The notes under the pieces are model-generated. The model was not told where the DNA came from, made no database searches, and worked only from the letters and a program-made list of their open reading frames with translations. The translations under genes were made by a program, and so were the position numbers. This document shows, piece after piece, positions 49,616 through 59,612 of a stretch of 64,000 nt of DNA; position 1 is the first letter of the stretch; each line of letters opens with the position of its first letter. Source of the DNA: Arenicola marina (Eukaryota > Annelida > Polychaeta > Arenicolidae); contig OZ025261.1 of assembly GCA_964019135.1 (NCBI GenBank), positions 36,198,820 through 36,262,819 of the forward strand, read 5' to 3'.

Positions 49616-49719
49616 GCCTTTATCAAAGGAATTAAAGGATCGCCTTTATCAAAGGAATTAAAGGATTGCCTTTATCAAAGGAATTAAAGGATTGCCTTTA
49701 TCAAAGGAATTAAAGGATA
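49616..49719. repeat. 26-bp minisatellite, 4 units
   Basis: Four copies of GCCTTTATCAAAGGAATTAA plus AGGATT, starting at 49616 and 49642 and continuing. Each contains the inverted repeat CCTTT-ATC-AAAGG. The array lies 150 bp upstream of the LINE copy. Confidence 0.95.
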
Positions 49720-49879
49720 CGTAGATATCACCCCTAAACTACTCACCAGCAGTAAATTACATGGGCATTATATGATTGTATTCAGGTTTTTTTTTCGTTT
49801 ATTGAATACTTTACCTATTTTGTATTTGAAATTTGGAGGAAAAGGGAGAATGCATGCAGGTTAAATTAGCCACCACTGC

Positions 49880-51157
49880 ATGTGTGGCAGAGATGCTCAC
49901 ATTCATCTCAAACAAGCCTCTGGAAGCTCAAACAAGGAGGAACATCGATTGTATTGTAGATTTATGAGACTAAAAACCAAAGAATCTGAACATGATTATA
50001 AAAAATATAAAAATAAGCTTTTATCCACTCTTAGAGCAGCTGAAAAAACGTATTATCAGTCCGCCATAAAAGCCAATCAAAATAACTTGTTTAAAATGTG
50101 GAAAACTATTAAAGAGGTAGTAAACAAAAAACAGGGTCAGAAGTTTCAAACGAGATTTTCGATTAGAGGAGGACTGATTACAGATAGAAGCCAAATTGCT
50201 AATGAGTTTAATAACTACTTTATTAATGTTGGTAAATCTATAACAAAAACAATCCCAAATAATGGAGACTCCCCACTTACGTTTATGAAAGATACCAATA
50301 ATAAGTCGCTTTTCCTCGAGCCAGTTACTAGTAGTGAAGTCCGGAATGCTCTTGCATCCCTAAAGAATAGCTCACCAGGATGGGACTCGCTAACTGCCAA
50401 AGTAATCAAAACGATTATAGATCCCCTCACCCAACCCTTAACCCATGTAATTAATCTTTCATTTAGTGAAGGGATATTCCCCGAAGAACTTAAACGTGCA
50501 AAGGTAACACCTATCCTGAAAGGGGGGGATGGTAAATTATTTACTAACTACAGGCTAATTTCAATTCTTCGAACATTCTCTAAAGTGTTCGAACAGCTGA
50601 TGCAGAAACGCCTCATCAACTTTATTAACAAGTATGACTTACTACATAAAAACCATTTTGGTTTTAGGTCAAATCACTCTACTACCTTGGGCCTTTTACT
50701 TCTGCAAGACAAACTAACAACTGCTCTGGAAATGGGACAAACTACTGTTGGTATATTTCTCGATTTTTCAAAATTCTTCGATACTTTTGACCATGATATA
50801 TTGTTTCAAAAGCTAGACAGATACGGCATAAGAGGGCTTGCATTAACTTGGCTAAAAAGTAATCTCAATGCCAGAGAACAGTTTGTAGTTTACAATAATA
50901 CATCTTCGAACCGATCTCGATTAGTATGTGGAGTCCCGCAAGGTTCTGTACTAGGTCCACTTTTATTTCTTTTATATATTAATGACTTAATGAATGTGAG
51001 TAAGCAATTGTTTAGAATCTTATTTGCTGATGAATCTAATTTCTTTATATCAGGCAAGGATATAAATAAAACGATTGAAACGCTTAATGGAGATTTAAAG
51101 CAAATACAGTACTGGTTACAAATTAATAAGCTTGCTCTGAATCTCGACAAAAACTAA
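49880..51157 (+). pseudogene. LINE reverse transcriptase (425 codons)
   Basis: The frame opens at an ATG at 49880, but this lies inside the region before RT and is not the family's real start. Blocks seen: NEFNNYFINVGKSI, SSPGWDSLTAKVIK, NYRLISILRTFSKVFEQLMQ, FGFRSNHSTTLGLLLLQ, motif A GIFLDFSKFFDTFDH (Asp at about residue 295), GVPQGSVLGPLLF at about 351, and the palm motif FADE at 382-385, where FADD is expected. The second palm Asp is thus Glu, which should cripple catalysis. The frame ends at 51157 in LALNLDKN, where the family normally continues with a KTxFMVF-like block. Confidence 0.88.
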
Positions 51158-51391
51158 ATTCACGGTTTTTAAACCCAAGCGAGAGAAAATTAGTATCCAG
51201 AGCAATGTCATTATTTCTAGCCAAATTGTTGTGCAAACTACTACCACGAAAATGTTGGGTGTACAATTAGATTGACCTTTTGTGGAAACAACATATGGAT
51301 TAAATTAAAAGCAAATTGGCAAGGGCGCTTTGAATAATCACTTGTGCAAGGAAAATTTGAACCAGTGACACCCTCCGGATTTTATATAGTT

Positions 51392-51882
51392 GTTTTGTAT
51401 CTCCATATCTATCATATTGTATTGAAGTATGGGGAGCATCGTGTAATAGCTATTTAGCCCCTCTTATCATAATCCAGAAAAGAACAGTTCGCATATTGTC
51501 TGGAGTTAATAAATGGGCCCATTCAGCACCGTTATTCGTAATGAATAAGATTCTACCGCTCACATCATTATACGAGCTCAGCGTTTTAGTATTTATATTT
51601 AAACAATACAATGAATTGCAACCTTTTATCATAACAGATTTGTTTACAAGAAATGCTGACATACATAAGTATAACACTAGAAAATCGCAGCTATTACATG
51701 TTCCTAAACATAAGTGTCAATTGACGAAAATATCTATGAAAGATAATGGGATATATATATTTAATAAATGGTTTGGTAAGTTAAACTTTCCATCATCGCT
51801 TCACCTTTTTAAGAGAAATACTAAGGATAGCTTGCTAAAGACAATCGATACGAGTGATTCAACCAATGTTAGCGTAAATTGA
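51392..51882 (+). pseudogene. LINE ORF2 C-terminal domain
   Basis: From about 51392 the frame reads YLSYCIEVWGASCNS and then IQKRTVRILSGV, matching the block after the palm in CR1/Jockey elements. It runs open to 51882 through HKYNTRKSQLLHVP and GIYIFNKW, the usual C-terminal pattern. It is in a different frame from the RT piece and is separated from it by about 240 bp of disrupted sequence. Confidence 0.82.
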
Positions 51883-52157
51883 ATGTGTAAGTAGCCATAA
51901 TTTGATGTGTATTGCAACGCAACGATTGGGCCAAATCCATATACAATTTAGATTGTCGAATTACTGTTTCCATTTGTCCTGTTTGATTTTTTTTTCGTGT
52001 TTTTCTTTTTCTTGTTTGTTTTTTTTTGTTTTTTTTTGAGCAAATAAGCCTCGGCTTCTGCTCCTTGCCAACCTGTTCTTTATTAAGTTGATTTATGTAC
52101 TATCCATGGCAATAAAGATTCTTCTTATAACATCTCGGGACATATATTACAGGCTGT

Positions 52158-52808
52158 CGTACAATTATCAAGGGCGACATAATGTCCCATACCAGCTACC
52201 GTACACTTGTCAAAGGGGGGCATAATGTCCCATACCAGCTACCGTACAATTGTAAAAGGGTGACATAATGTCCCATACCCGCTACCATACAATTGTCAAA
52301 GGGTGACATAATGTCCCATACCAGCTACCATACAATTGTCAAAGGGTGACATAATGTCCCATACCAGCTACCATACAATTGTCAAAGGGTGACATAATGT
52401 CCCATACCAGCTACCGTACAATTGTCAAAGGGTGACATAATGTCCCATACCAGCTACCGTACAATTGTCAAAGGGTGACATAATGTCCCATACCAGCTAC
52501 CATACAATTGTCAAAGGGTGACATAATGTCCCATACCAGCTACCGTGCAATTGTCAAAGGGCGGCATCATGTCCCATATGAGCTACCGTACAATTGTCAA
52601 AGGGCGGCATCATGTCCCATACCAGCTTCTGTACAATTGTCAAAGGGGGGCATCATGTCCCATACCAGCTACCGTACAATTGTCAAAGGGCGGCATCATG
52701 TCCTATATGAGCTACCGTACAATTGTCAAAGGGCGTCATCATGTCCCATACCAGCTACGGTACAATTGTCAAAGGGTGACATCATGTCCCATACCAGCTA
52801 CCGTACAG
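52158..52808. repeat. 43-bp minisatellite, about 15 units
   Basis: The unit is ACATAATGTCCCATACCAGC then TACCGTACAATTGTC and AAAGGGTG (starts at 52261 and 52304). The left half uses GGGTGACATAATG; the right half mainly uses GGGCGGCATCATG. The array starts about 30 bp after the LINE's 3' end. Confidence 0.95.
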
Positions 52809-52924
52809 TTATCTCTAATGTCCGATGTTTAAATTATATTTCACATGTAAGCTTAGAATTTAGATTTAATACTTAAGAGTCACAGTGAGTTTAAATAATT
52901 ATAATTATAATTACTTTAAAATTC

Positions 52925-53050
52925 AAATTATTTTAACAATTAAAATTACGTTAACAATTAAAATTACGTTAACAATTAAAATTACGTTAACAATTAAAAT
53001 TACGTTAACAATTAAAATTCCTTTAACCATTAAAATTAATTTAACAACAA
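52925..53050. repeat. 18-bp AT-rich minisatellite, about 6 units
   Basis: The unit is AACAATTAAAATTACGTT. The open plus-strand frame (TIKITL repeats) is a product of the 18-bp period. Confidence 0.9.
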
Positions 53051-53099
53051 AATTACAAGCAAATTAGCAATTAAAATTATAGGTAATGTAAAACTTAAA

Positions 53100-53285
53100 A
53101 TTACAATGAATTGAATAATTAAACCTACGATTAATAATTAAACCTACGATTAATAGTAAAGATTACAATTAACCTAATAATTAAATTACAAATAATTTAA
53201 TAATTTAATTAAAATTAAATTACAATTAATTTAATAATTTAAATTGCAATTAATTTAATAATTTAAATTCGAATTAATGTAATAT
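53100..53285. repeat. Degenerate AT-rich repeats of about 19-24 bp
   Basis: Two copies of TTAAACCTACGATTAATA, followed by several copies of AATTAATTTAATAATTTAAA with variable ends. Probably slippage products related to the 18-bp array. Confidence 0.75.
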
Positions 53286-53919
53286 TTTTGAAAAATATGC
53301 ATGTTGGCGGATGAGGAACGAACTGTCGTCAAATGTGATAGGCCCTGGGTGGTAGGGATTCGGATGGTCAGCTGGTGTGTGTTGGACACAATGTTTTAAA
53401 TGGTCAAAGAGGGGGGGGGGGGGTGGACGGGGGGGAGGGTGATCTCTGGGGTTAGGCTACGCGCCCGGCAATGGCACATGCCACAGCTGACTCCACGCCG
53501 CAGCTCTTTCTGACAAGAAGAAGACGAATTCAAAGTGACATGTGGCAGAAGGAGGACCGCCGAGGGGCGCTGAGTACCGCAGGGGCTTCTGGGTAATATA
53601 TCTCGTGGGTGTGACATAACCCATGCCCTCACCATTTGAGGTGAGAGTGTGGTGGTGGTGAGAAGAGGGCGGCGGTGGTTGTGGGGTGGGGGGGGGGGGG
53701 GCAGGCATCCTAAATGTGAACGCCAGAGCTGGTCGGACATATCGACGGGGGCTGTCTGGTGCGTCACTTGTTACAAATATAGTACAAGACGGCCTATTGT
53801 GCGGGGGAGGCGTTTTATCGCTTATGTTTTATACGTTTTCCAGTTTATTAAAACCAAGCGAAAAATACAAAGAATCGAACATTACTTTCTCTGAAAAAGC
53901 ATACCCCTGTGGTGAGGCA
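53286..53919. other. Unique sequence with two long G-runs
   Basis: G-runs at about 53411-53423 and 53688-53701 flank a stretch with short frames on both strands. No gene is recognised. Confidence 0.5.
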
Positions 53920-54110
53920 GAAACCTTGCCGGCCCGCTTGGCAACCAGGCTGAACTGCAGATCAGCGGGTCGTAGTTTCGACAACCCGTGCACCTGTATA
54001 TGGGGCAAGCTCCATCTAACCACAAGTCGCTGTTTGTGTGTTACAGCTAGATTATTCAATTCCAAAATGATTTTGGGCGGAATATCGGAAGGAATACAAC
54101 TTGAATAGTG
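53920..54110 (+). mobile_element. Probable tRNA-derived SINE copy, diverged
   Basis: The stretch TTGGCAACCAGGCTGAACTG followed by CAGATCAGCGGGTCGTAGTTTCGACAACCC lines up with the tRNA-like sequence at 56393 (TTGGTAAGCAGGTTAACCTG, then CAGAT) and resembles the half of a tRNA running from the end of the A box to the B box. The B box is weak (GTTTCGACAACC against GGTTCGANTCC). The body after it is not recognised, and the right end is a guess. Confidence 0.45.
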
Positions 54111-54460
54111 TTCGTTTCTATACTCGCATTACAATTATATATTATACATACTCCAAACCTTAAAAAACAGGCGAGTTATACTATTTCAATATCCGAAAAA
54201 ATGGCAGCATGCACGCAGCTACCTATAAAAAAAAACGTTAAGACACTGATTTTGTTTTATAAATGACCAGCATATCAATATACAGTTATTTAAAATAACT
54301 TAATTACCCTCCCCACTCGGCATATCTGTGCAAAGGACACCCGCGCATCCACCTAACCCTGGATGAGGCGGATCGCCTCTGTAAGTCATAACGTCGCCCC
54401 ACTGTATCTGAGAACCGTCAGTTACTGTGATTTACGCCTTAGATACACAGAGCGAGCGAG
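54111..54460. other. Unique spacer
   Basis: AT-rich, then mixed sequence, with no gene or repeat recognised. Confidence 0.45.
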
Positions 54461-56282
54461 GGCCCCCCCCAGGCCCCCAGGCCACCAAAGCCCCAGACCC
54501 CCAGACCCCCAGACCTCAACACCCCCAGACCCCCACACCCCAGGCCCCCAGACCCCCTGATCCCCAGACCTCCAGACCCCCAGACCTCTAGGCCCCCAGC
54601 ACCCCCAAGCTCCTAAGCACAGACCTCCAGACCCCCAGACCTCCAGGCCCCCAGCACTCCCAGGCCCCCAGACCTTCAGACCTCCAGACCTCCAGGCCCC
54701 CAGAAGCCCCAAGCCCCCAGGCCCCCAGGCCCCCAGGCCCCAGGCCCCCAAGCACCCCAGGCCCCCAGGCCCCCAGACATCCAGGCCCCTAGGCCCCAGG
54801 CCCCCAAGCCCCCAGACCCCCAGGCCCCCAGAAGCCCCAAGCCCCCAGGCCCTCAGGCCCCCAGGCCCCCAGGCCCCCAAGCACCCCAGGCCCCCAGGCC
54901 CCCCCCCAGACATCCAGGCCCCTAGGCCCCAGGCCCCCAAGCCCCCCAGACCCCCAGACCCCCGGGCCCCTAGACCCGCCCCCCAGGCCCCCAGACCCCC
55001 AGGCCCCCAAGCCCCCAGACCTCCAAGCCCCCAGGCCCCTAGGCCCCTAGGTCCCAGGCCCCCAGACTCCCAGGCCCCCAGACCCCCAGCCCCCAGGTCC
55101 CCAGGCCCCCTAGCCCCCAGGCCCCCAGACCTCTAGGCCCCCAGGCCCCTAGGCTCCTAGGCCCCAGGCCCCCAGACTCCCAGGCCCCCAGACCCCCAGC
55201 CCCCCAGGTCCCCAGGCCCCCGAGCCCCCAGGCCCCCAGACCTCTAGGCCCCCAGGCCCCTAGGCCCCAGGCCCCTAGGCCCCCAGGCCCCTAGGCCCCC
55301 GGCCCCCAGGCCCCCAGGCCCTCCAGCCCCCAGACCCCTAGGCCCCCAGGCCCCCAGTCCCCAGGCCCCAAGGCCCCCAAGCCCCCAAGCCCCTAGACCT
55401 CCAGACTCTCGGGCCCCTAGGCCCCTAGCCCTCCAGGCCCCCAGACCCCCAGGCCCCCAAGCCCCCAGACCTCCAAGCCCCCAGGCCCCCAGGCCCCTAG
55501 GTCCCAGGCCCCCAGACTCCCAGGCCCCCAGCCCCCCAGGTCCCCAGGCCCCCGAGCCCCCAGGCCCCCAGACCTTTAGGCCCCCAGGACCCTAGGCCCC
55601 CAGGCCCCTAGGCCCCTAGGCCCCCGGCCCCCAGGCCCCCAGGCCCCCAGGCCCCAGGCCCCCAGCCTCCAGGCCCCCAGGCCCCCAAGCCCCCAGACCC
55701 CCAGGCCCCCAGGCCCCAGCCCCCAGGCCCCAAGGCCCCCAGACCCCCAGGCCCTCAAGCCCCCAGACCCCCAGACCTCTAGGCCCCCAGGCCCCTAGGC
55801 CCCCAGGCCACTAGGCCCTCGGCCCCCAGGCCCCCAGGCTGCTCCAGCCCCCAGACCCCTAGGCCCCCAGGCCCCCAGACCCCCAGGCCCCCAAGCCCTC
55901 AGACCTCCAAGCCCCCAGGCCCCCAGGCCCTAGGCCCCAGGCCCCCAGACTCCCAGGCCCCCGAGTCCCCAGGCCCCCATACCTTTAGGCCCCCAGGACC
56001 CTAGGCCCCCAGGCCCCTAGGCCCCTAGGCCCCCGGCCCCCAGGCCCCCAGGCCCCCAGGCCCCCAGACCTTTAGGCCCCAGGACCCTAGGCCCCCAGGC
56101 CCCCAGGCCCCCAAGCCCCCAGACCCCCAGGCCCCCAGGCCCCCAGCCCCCAGGCCCCCAGCCCCCAGGCCCCAAGGCCCCAGACCTCCAAATCCCCAGG
56201 CCCCCAGGCCCCTAGGCCCCCAGGACCCCAGACTCCCAGGCCCCTAAGCCCCGAGGCCCCCAAGCACCCCCTAGGCCCTAGC
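54461..56282. repeat. C-rich (AGGCCCCC)n-type array, 1.8 kb
   Basis: Built on an 8-bp unit CCAGGCCC with variants CCAGACCC, CCTAGGCC and CCAAGCCC. Larger blocks recur, for example AGACTCCCAGGCCCCCAGAC near 55067 and 55168. The minus strand has G4-G5 runs every 8 bp, so it can form G-quadruplexes along its whole length, and the plus strand can form i-motifs. Minus-strand frames (GAWGLGAWGPGGLG) are repeat artefacts. Confidence 0.95.
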
Positions 56283-56371
56283 ACCACGACGACCACGATA
56301 CGATCTGGAGTATTCCTGGTGACACTCTGAATACGAACTACACCACTAGGGGCGCCTTTAGTTCGAAGTCA

Positions 56372-56443
56372 AGGGGAGTCCCATAGCTCAGTTGGTAAGC
56401 AGGTTAACCTGCAGATTAACACGGTAGCAAATGAATGCCATTC
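56372..56443 (+). mobile_element. tRNA-like sequence, SINE head or tRNA relic
   Basis: GTCCCATAGCTCAGTTGGTAA carries a perfect tRNA A box (TAGCTCAGTTGG, 56384-56395). The following GCAGGTTAACCTGCAGATT could supply an anticodon-arm-like stem. The B-box position (GGTAGCAAATGAATGCC) is badly decayed. It is therefore not a working tRNA gene. Resemblance to 53930-53985 suggests a shared SINE family. Confidence 0.55.
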
Positions 56444-56660
56444 GATTGTCAATATCACGTCATTCAATTGTTAATTAAGTTAACTCATTCAGGCGTCAGT
56501 TGTCGTCATTATTTGTCAGCATTACGTCATTTAATTGTCAATATCACGTCATTCAGTTGTCAATATCACGTCATTCAGTTGTCAATATCACGTCATTCAG
56601 TTGCTAGTTCTACGTCATTCAGTTTTCAGTTTTGCGTCATTTTTTTTCAGTTTTACGGCA
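56440..56660. repeat. Degenerate 22-bp minisatellite, about 8 units
   Basis: The unit is CGTCATTCAGTTGTCAATAT plus CA, with starts at 56525, 56547 and 56569. Outer units are diverged. It abuts the tRNA-like sequence. Confidence 0.85.
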
Positions 56661-57547
56661 TAGAGTAATGGGTGACGTAATAATATCAGTAATGTATCAC
56701 ATTATATCAGCAACGTTTGGCTTCATATTGTCAGCAGTACGTCATATAATGATATTATATTTATGCTCCACATCATGATATCGACAATAATAATGATAAT
56801 AACAATACAGGTCATTGTGACATTAATCTTCCTCGTCATCATCTCAGTGACATGTCACGTCATTTCAGTAGCAGTAAATCTCGACATTACCAGCCATTAT
56901 GACGTCACAATTACCCATGTCAAACTACACTGACCCAGTTAATTTGAGCTCTTGATCTACAGGCCCTGATCCTTCTTGACTCCTGACCCCCCGCCCCCCT
57001 CCCAGCCACCCTCGCTCTCTGGCTTTGAACTTCTTATCTATTTTTTCCCTCGGAAAAAAAGTACAAAAGCTGGCGCTGAATTTGGTGATTTATATGGGAG
57101 GACAAGTGATGATATATATGACGGATGGCATCATTGCTCAGCGCGTGTGGGGTACGGATTTACCCCCCTCCCCCCTCCTCTGTCACGGACACGTCCCAGA
57201 TGTCCACCACTCAATATGCACCCACCCGCCCCTCCGTCATAATAAATTCATCACCCCGGGGAGGCCTTAGTGGTGGAGGCGGTGGCGGTATAGGGGCGGC
57301 AAGAGTGGGGGTTGGAGGGTGGGGGGTGGGTGGGGAGGGCGTTTTAGATGGGAGTGGGCGGTGGTGGGTGGTGCATCTGTTTCTATGATGGCATCCAAGA
57401 GAGGCAAAGATTGTCGAGACAAAATGTAGAATTGGATTCAATTGTATTAGTCTGGTATCTAGCAGGTTTTTGGGTCACTGGAGGATGGGCCTAATGGACT
57501 CCTGAGTGCCCGGATGTTAGGCCTGGTGACAAGTGGCCGAGTCAACG
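56661..57547. other. Unique sequence with C- and G-rich tracts
   Basis: Contains further CGTCAT and TGACGTCA motifs (for example about 56899-56906), a C-rich stretch at 56985-57005 and 57160-57180, and a strongly G-rich stretch at 57268-57370. No gene is recognised. Confidence 0.5.
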
Positions 57548-58125
57548 TGTGGTGTGGCGTGGCGTGGCGTGGCGTGGCGTGGCGGTGGCGTGGCGTGGCG
57601 TGGCGTGGCGTGGCGTGGCGTGGCGTGGCGTGGCGTGGCGTGGCGTGGCGTGGCGTGGCGTGGCGTGGCGTGGCGTGGCGTGGCGTGGCGTGGCGTGGCG
57701 TGGCGTGGCGTGGCGTGGCGTGGCGTGGCGTGGCGGTGGCGTGGCGTGGCGTGGCGTGGCGTGGCGTGGCGTGGCGTGGCGTGGCGTGGCGTGGCGTGGC
57801 GTGGCGTGGCGTGGCGTGGCGTGGCGTGGCGTGGCGTGGCGTGGCGTGGCGTGGCGTGGCGTGGCGTGGCGTGGCGTGGCGGTGGCGTGGCGTGGCGTGG
57901 CGTGGCGTGGCGTGGCGGTGCGTGGCGTGGCGTGGCGTGGTGTGGCGTGGCGTGGCGTGGCGTGGCGTGGCGTGGCGTGGCGTGGCGTGGCGTGGCGGTG
58001 GCGTGGCGTGGCGTGGCGTGGCGTGGCGTGGCGTGGCGTGCGTGGCGTGGCGTGGCGTGGCGTGGCGTGGCGTGGCGTGGCGTGGCGTGGCGTGGCGTGG
58101 CGTGGCGTGGCGTGGCGTGGCGTGG
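57548..58125. repeat. (GTGGC)n pentanucleotide array, about 115 units
   Basis: Almost pure GTGGC repeats, with a few insertions or losses (GTGGCGGTGGC, near 57580, 57730, 57880 and 57995; CGTGCGTGG near 58040). All frames on both strands are open for 190-249 codons (WRGVA on plus, RHATP on minus) because the unit has no stops. The right end runs into a SINE A-box. Confidence 0.97.
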
Positions 58126-58340
58126 GTTAGAGCACCCCAAACCTGAGAGCCTAACGGCACGTGGATCGGTGGTTCGAACTCGATGTGGCCATGTCTGTGT
58201 GGTCGCAGGGTAAAGATCCCGTGTCCTTCGCAAGGAGTACGGGATTACCCAGGGATATAGCTCCACTCTTCCCTTCCTATTCCTATTGACGCGAAATGAC
58301 TAGAACTGATTAAAGCGTTCTGGATATACAACCAACCTAA
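58118..58340 (+). mobile_element. tRNA-derived SINE fused to the (GTGGC)n array
   Basis: The head reads TGGCGTGGGTTAGAGCACC, an A-box region of the tRNA-Ser/Leu type, and a good B box GGTTCGAACTC at 58171-58181. The A-to-B distance of about 53 bp suits a tRNA with a long variable arm. The body runs to a tail, CTGATTAAAGCGTTCTGGAT (about 58307) then ATACAACCAAC. That tail resembles the end of the minus-strand SINE at 59613-60040, which supports a real SINE family. The 5' end has been replaced by, or has grown into, the pentanucleotide array. Confidence 0.7.
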
Positions 58341-58914
58341 TTCGATGGGGTTGAGAGATACACGTAGTGCTACTCTGTCAATCTGCAACTGGTGCGTTTA
58401 CAACATCCATCCTCCCCGCTTGTCACGCTTTTCCCATTGACCTCGGACAGTCAGCGTCCTAGATGCGGGAAACCTTCGCTCAACACGCTTTAAACATTGA
58501 AGAATGCATCATCCATACCGGTTACTGAACAACGGGAGATCATGACTTGGCGAGGGGTCTGTGATTAGTGCAGCTCTTAACGCTATGAAACAATTGTATA
58601 CCGCCTAAATCACGCCATGGTTGTGATAATTTAGTGCCTAATGGTATCATTCTTGTGGCTACAATGTTATTGCCCGGAGCTTTTGCGGCATCCTCAAACG
58701 TGTGAAATAAATCCGTGAACAACGCTAAAATCAAATTTAACGATCAGCTTTAAAGCAAAAATATTGCTTATGCTATATACAGTTGGTGCAAATTCCATTT
58801 CAGCATAAAAAGCGGAATTGTGTTTTATTGATGGAAAATATATGTAACTCTTTCAAGCACACTGGTCATCTGTTTGCGGCAGCATGTCTCTCTGCCACCT
58901 GTCCCTGTCCAATG
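58341..58914. other. Unique spacer
   Basis: Unique sequence with short frames and nothing recognised. Confidence 0.5.
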
Positions 58915-59225
58915 CGTATGTGACCTATATGTCTCTTCCCACCATCTCTTTCACCTATCTGCCCCTGTCCACCATATCTCTCATCTATCTGCCCCTTTTT
59001 GCCATATATCTCATCTATCTGCCCCTTTTTGACCATAACTCTCATCTATCTGCCCCTTTTCATCATATATCTCACTTATCTGCCCCTTTCCACCATATCT
59101 CTCACCTATCTGCCCCTTTTCATCATATCTCTAACCTATCTGCCGCTTTTTTTCATCATATCTCTCATCTATCTGTCCCTTTCCACCATATATTTCGCCT
59201 ATCTGCCCCTTTACACCATGTGTAA
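58915..59225. repeat. 30-bp CT-rich minisatellite, about 10 units
   Basis: Units read ACCTATCTGCCCCTTTCCAC followed by CATATCTCTC or variants (TTTTCATCAT, TTTTTGCCAT). The plus frames are open because 30 is divisible by three. Confidence 0.92.
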
Positions 59226-59612
59226 CACCTATCTGTGTCGTGTTCAAGCCGCCCTGTATCCCCCCGAGAGTTAAGTAGCACAGTATAACACCCATAACAT
59301 CGATTAATTAACGTTGCCGCTGGGGGTTGGGACTGATGGGCGTTGGTGTTACGATGTTGCCCCAACCCTGCCGGACGATGTAGTCATGACATATATTACC
59401 GATCACCGGAACAATTGTGGCCGCACTGGGAGTCCCATTGCCCACGCCCACCACTCCACCCCATCCCACCTTCCCCGCTGAGGTCCCTCAACATGCCCAC
59501 CAAGACAACTAACCTCACCCCCCCCCCCCCCTGACACCCTAACTCCCCTACTAACCCTCCACCACCACCACCGCCGTACCAATTATACCCCTGACTCCTC
59601 ATCTGGCGACAT
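59226..59612. other. Unique spacer with a C-run
   Basis: Holds a 13-14 C run at about 59518-59531 and a CCACCACCACCACCG microsatellite next to it. Otherwise unremarkable. Confidence 0.5.

Larger units (their letters stand above)
49870..52130 (+). mobile_element. CR1/Jockey-superfamily LINE, second family, 5'-truncated and broken
   Basis: Comprises part of the region before RT, a full RT, a disrupted stretch (about 51150-51390), the C-terminal domain to 51882, and a T-rich 3' UTR ending GGCAATAAAGATTCTTCTTA at about 52130. The endonuclease is missing. Its 3' UTR occurs again at 44025-44215, so this family has at least two copies here. It differs from the LINE at 12455-14627, which has a different tail. 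Confidence 0.88.

Noticed and set aside
54422-56296. Gly/Trp/Leu-rich minus-strand frames resembling silk or shell-matrix proteins
   Set aside because: They follow the 8-bp unit and end in many places; no signal peptide or unique domain is seen.
56384-56443. Functional tRNA gene
   Set aside because: The A box is perfect but the B box and acceptor pairing are lost; it fits a SINE head or pseudogene.
57459-58266. Overlapping frames of 190-249 codons on both strands (WRGVA and RHATP repeats)
   Set aside because: Pure consequence of the stop-free GTGGC pentanucleotide.
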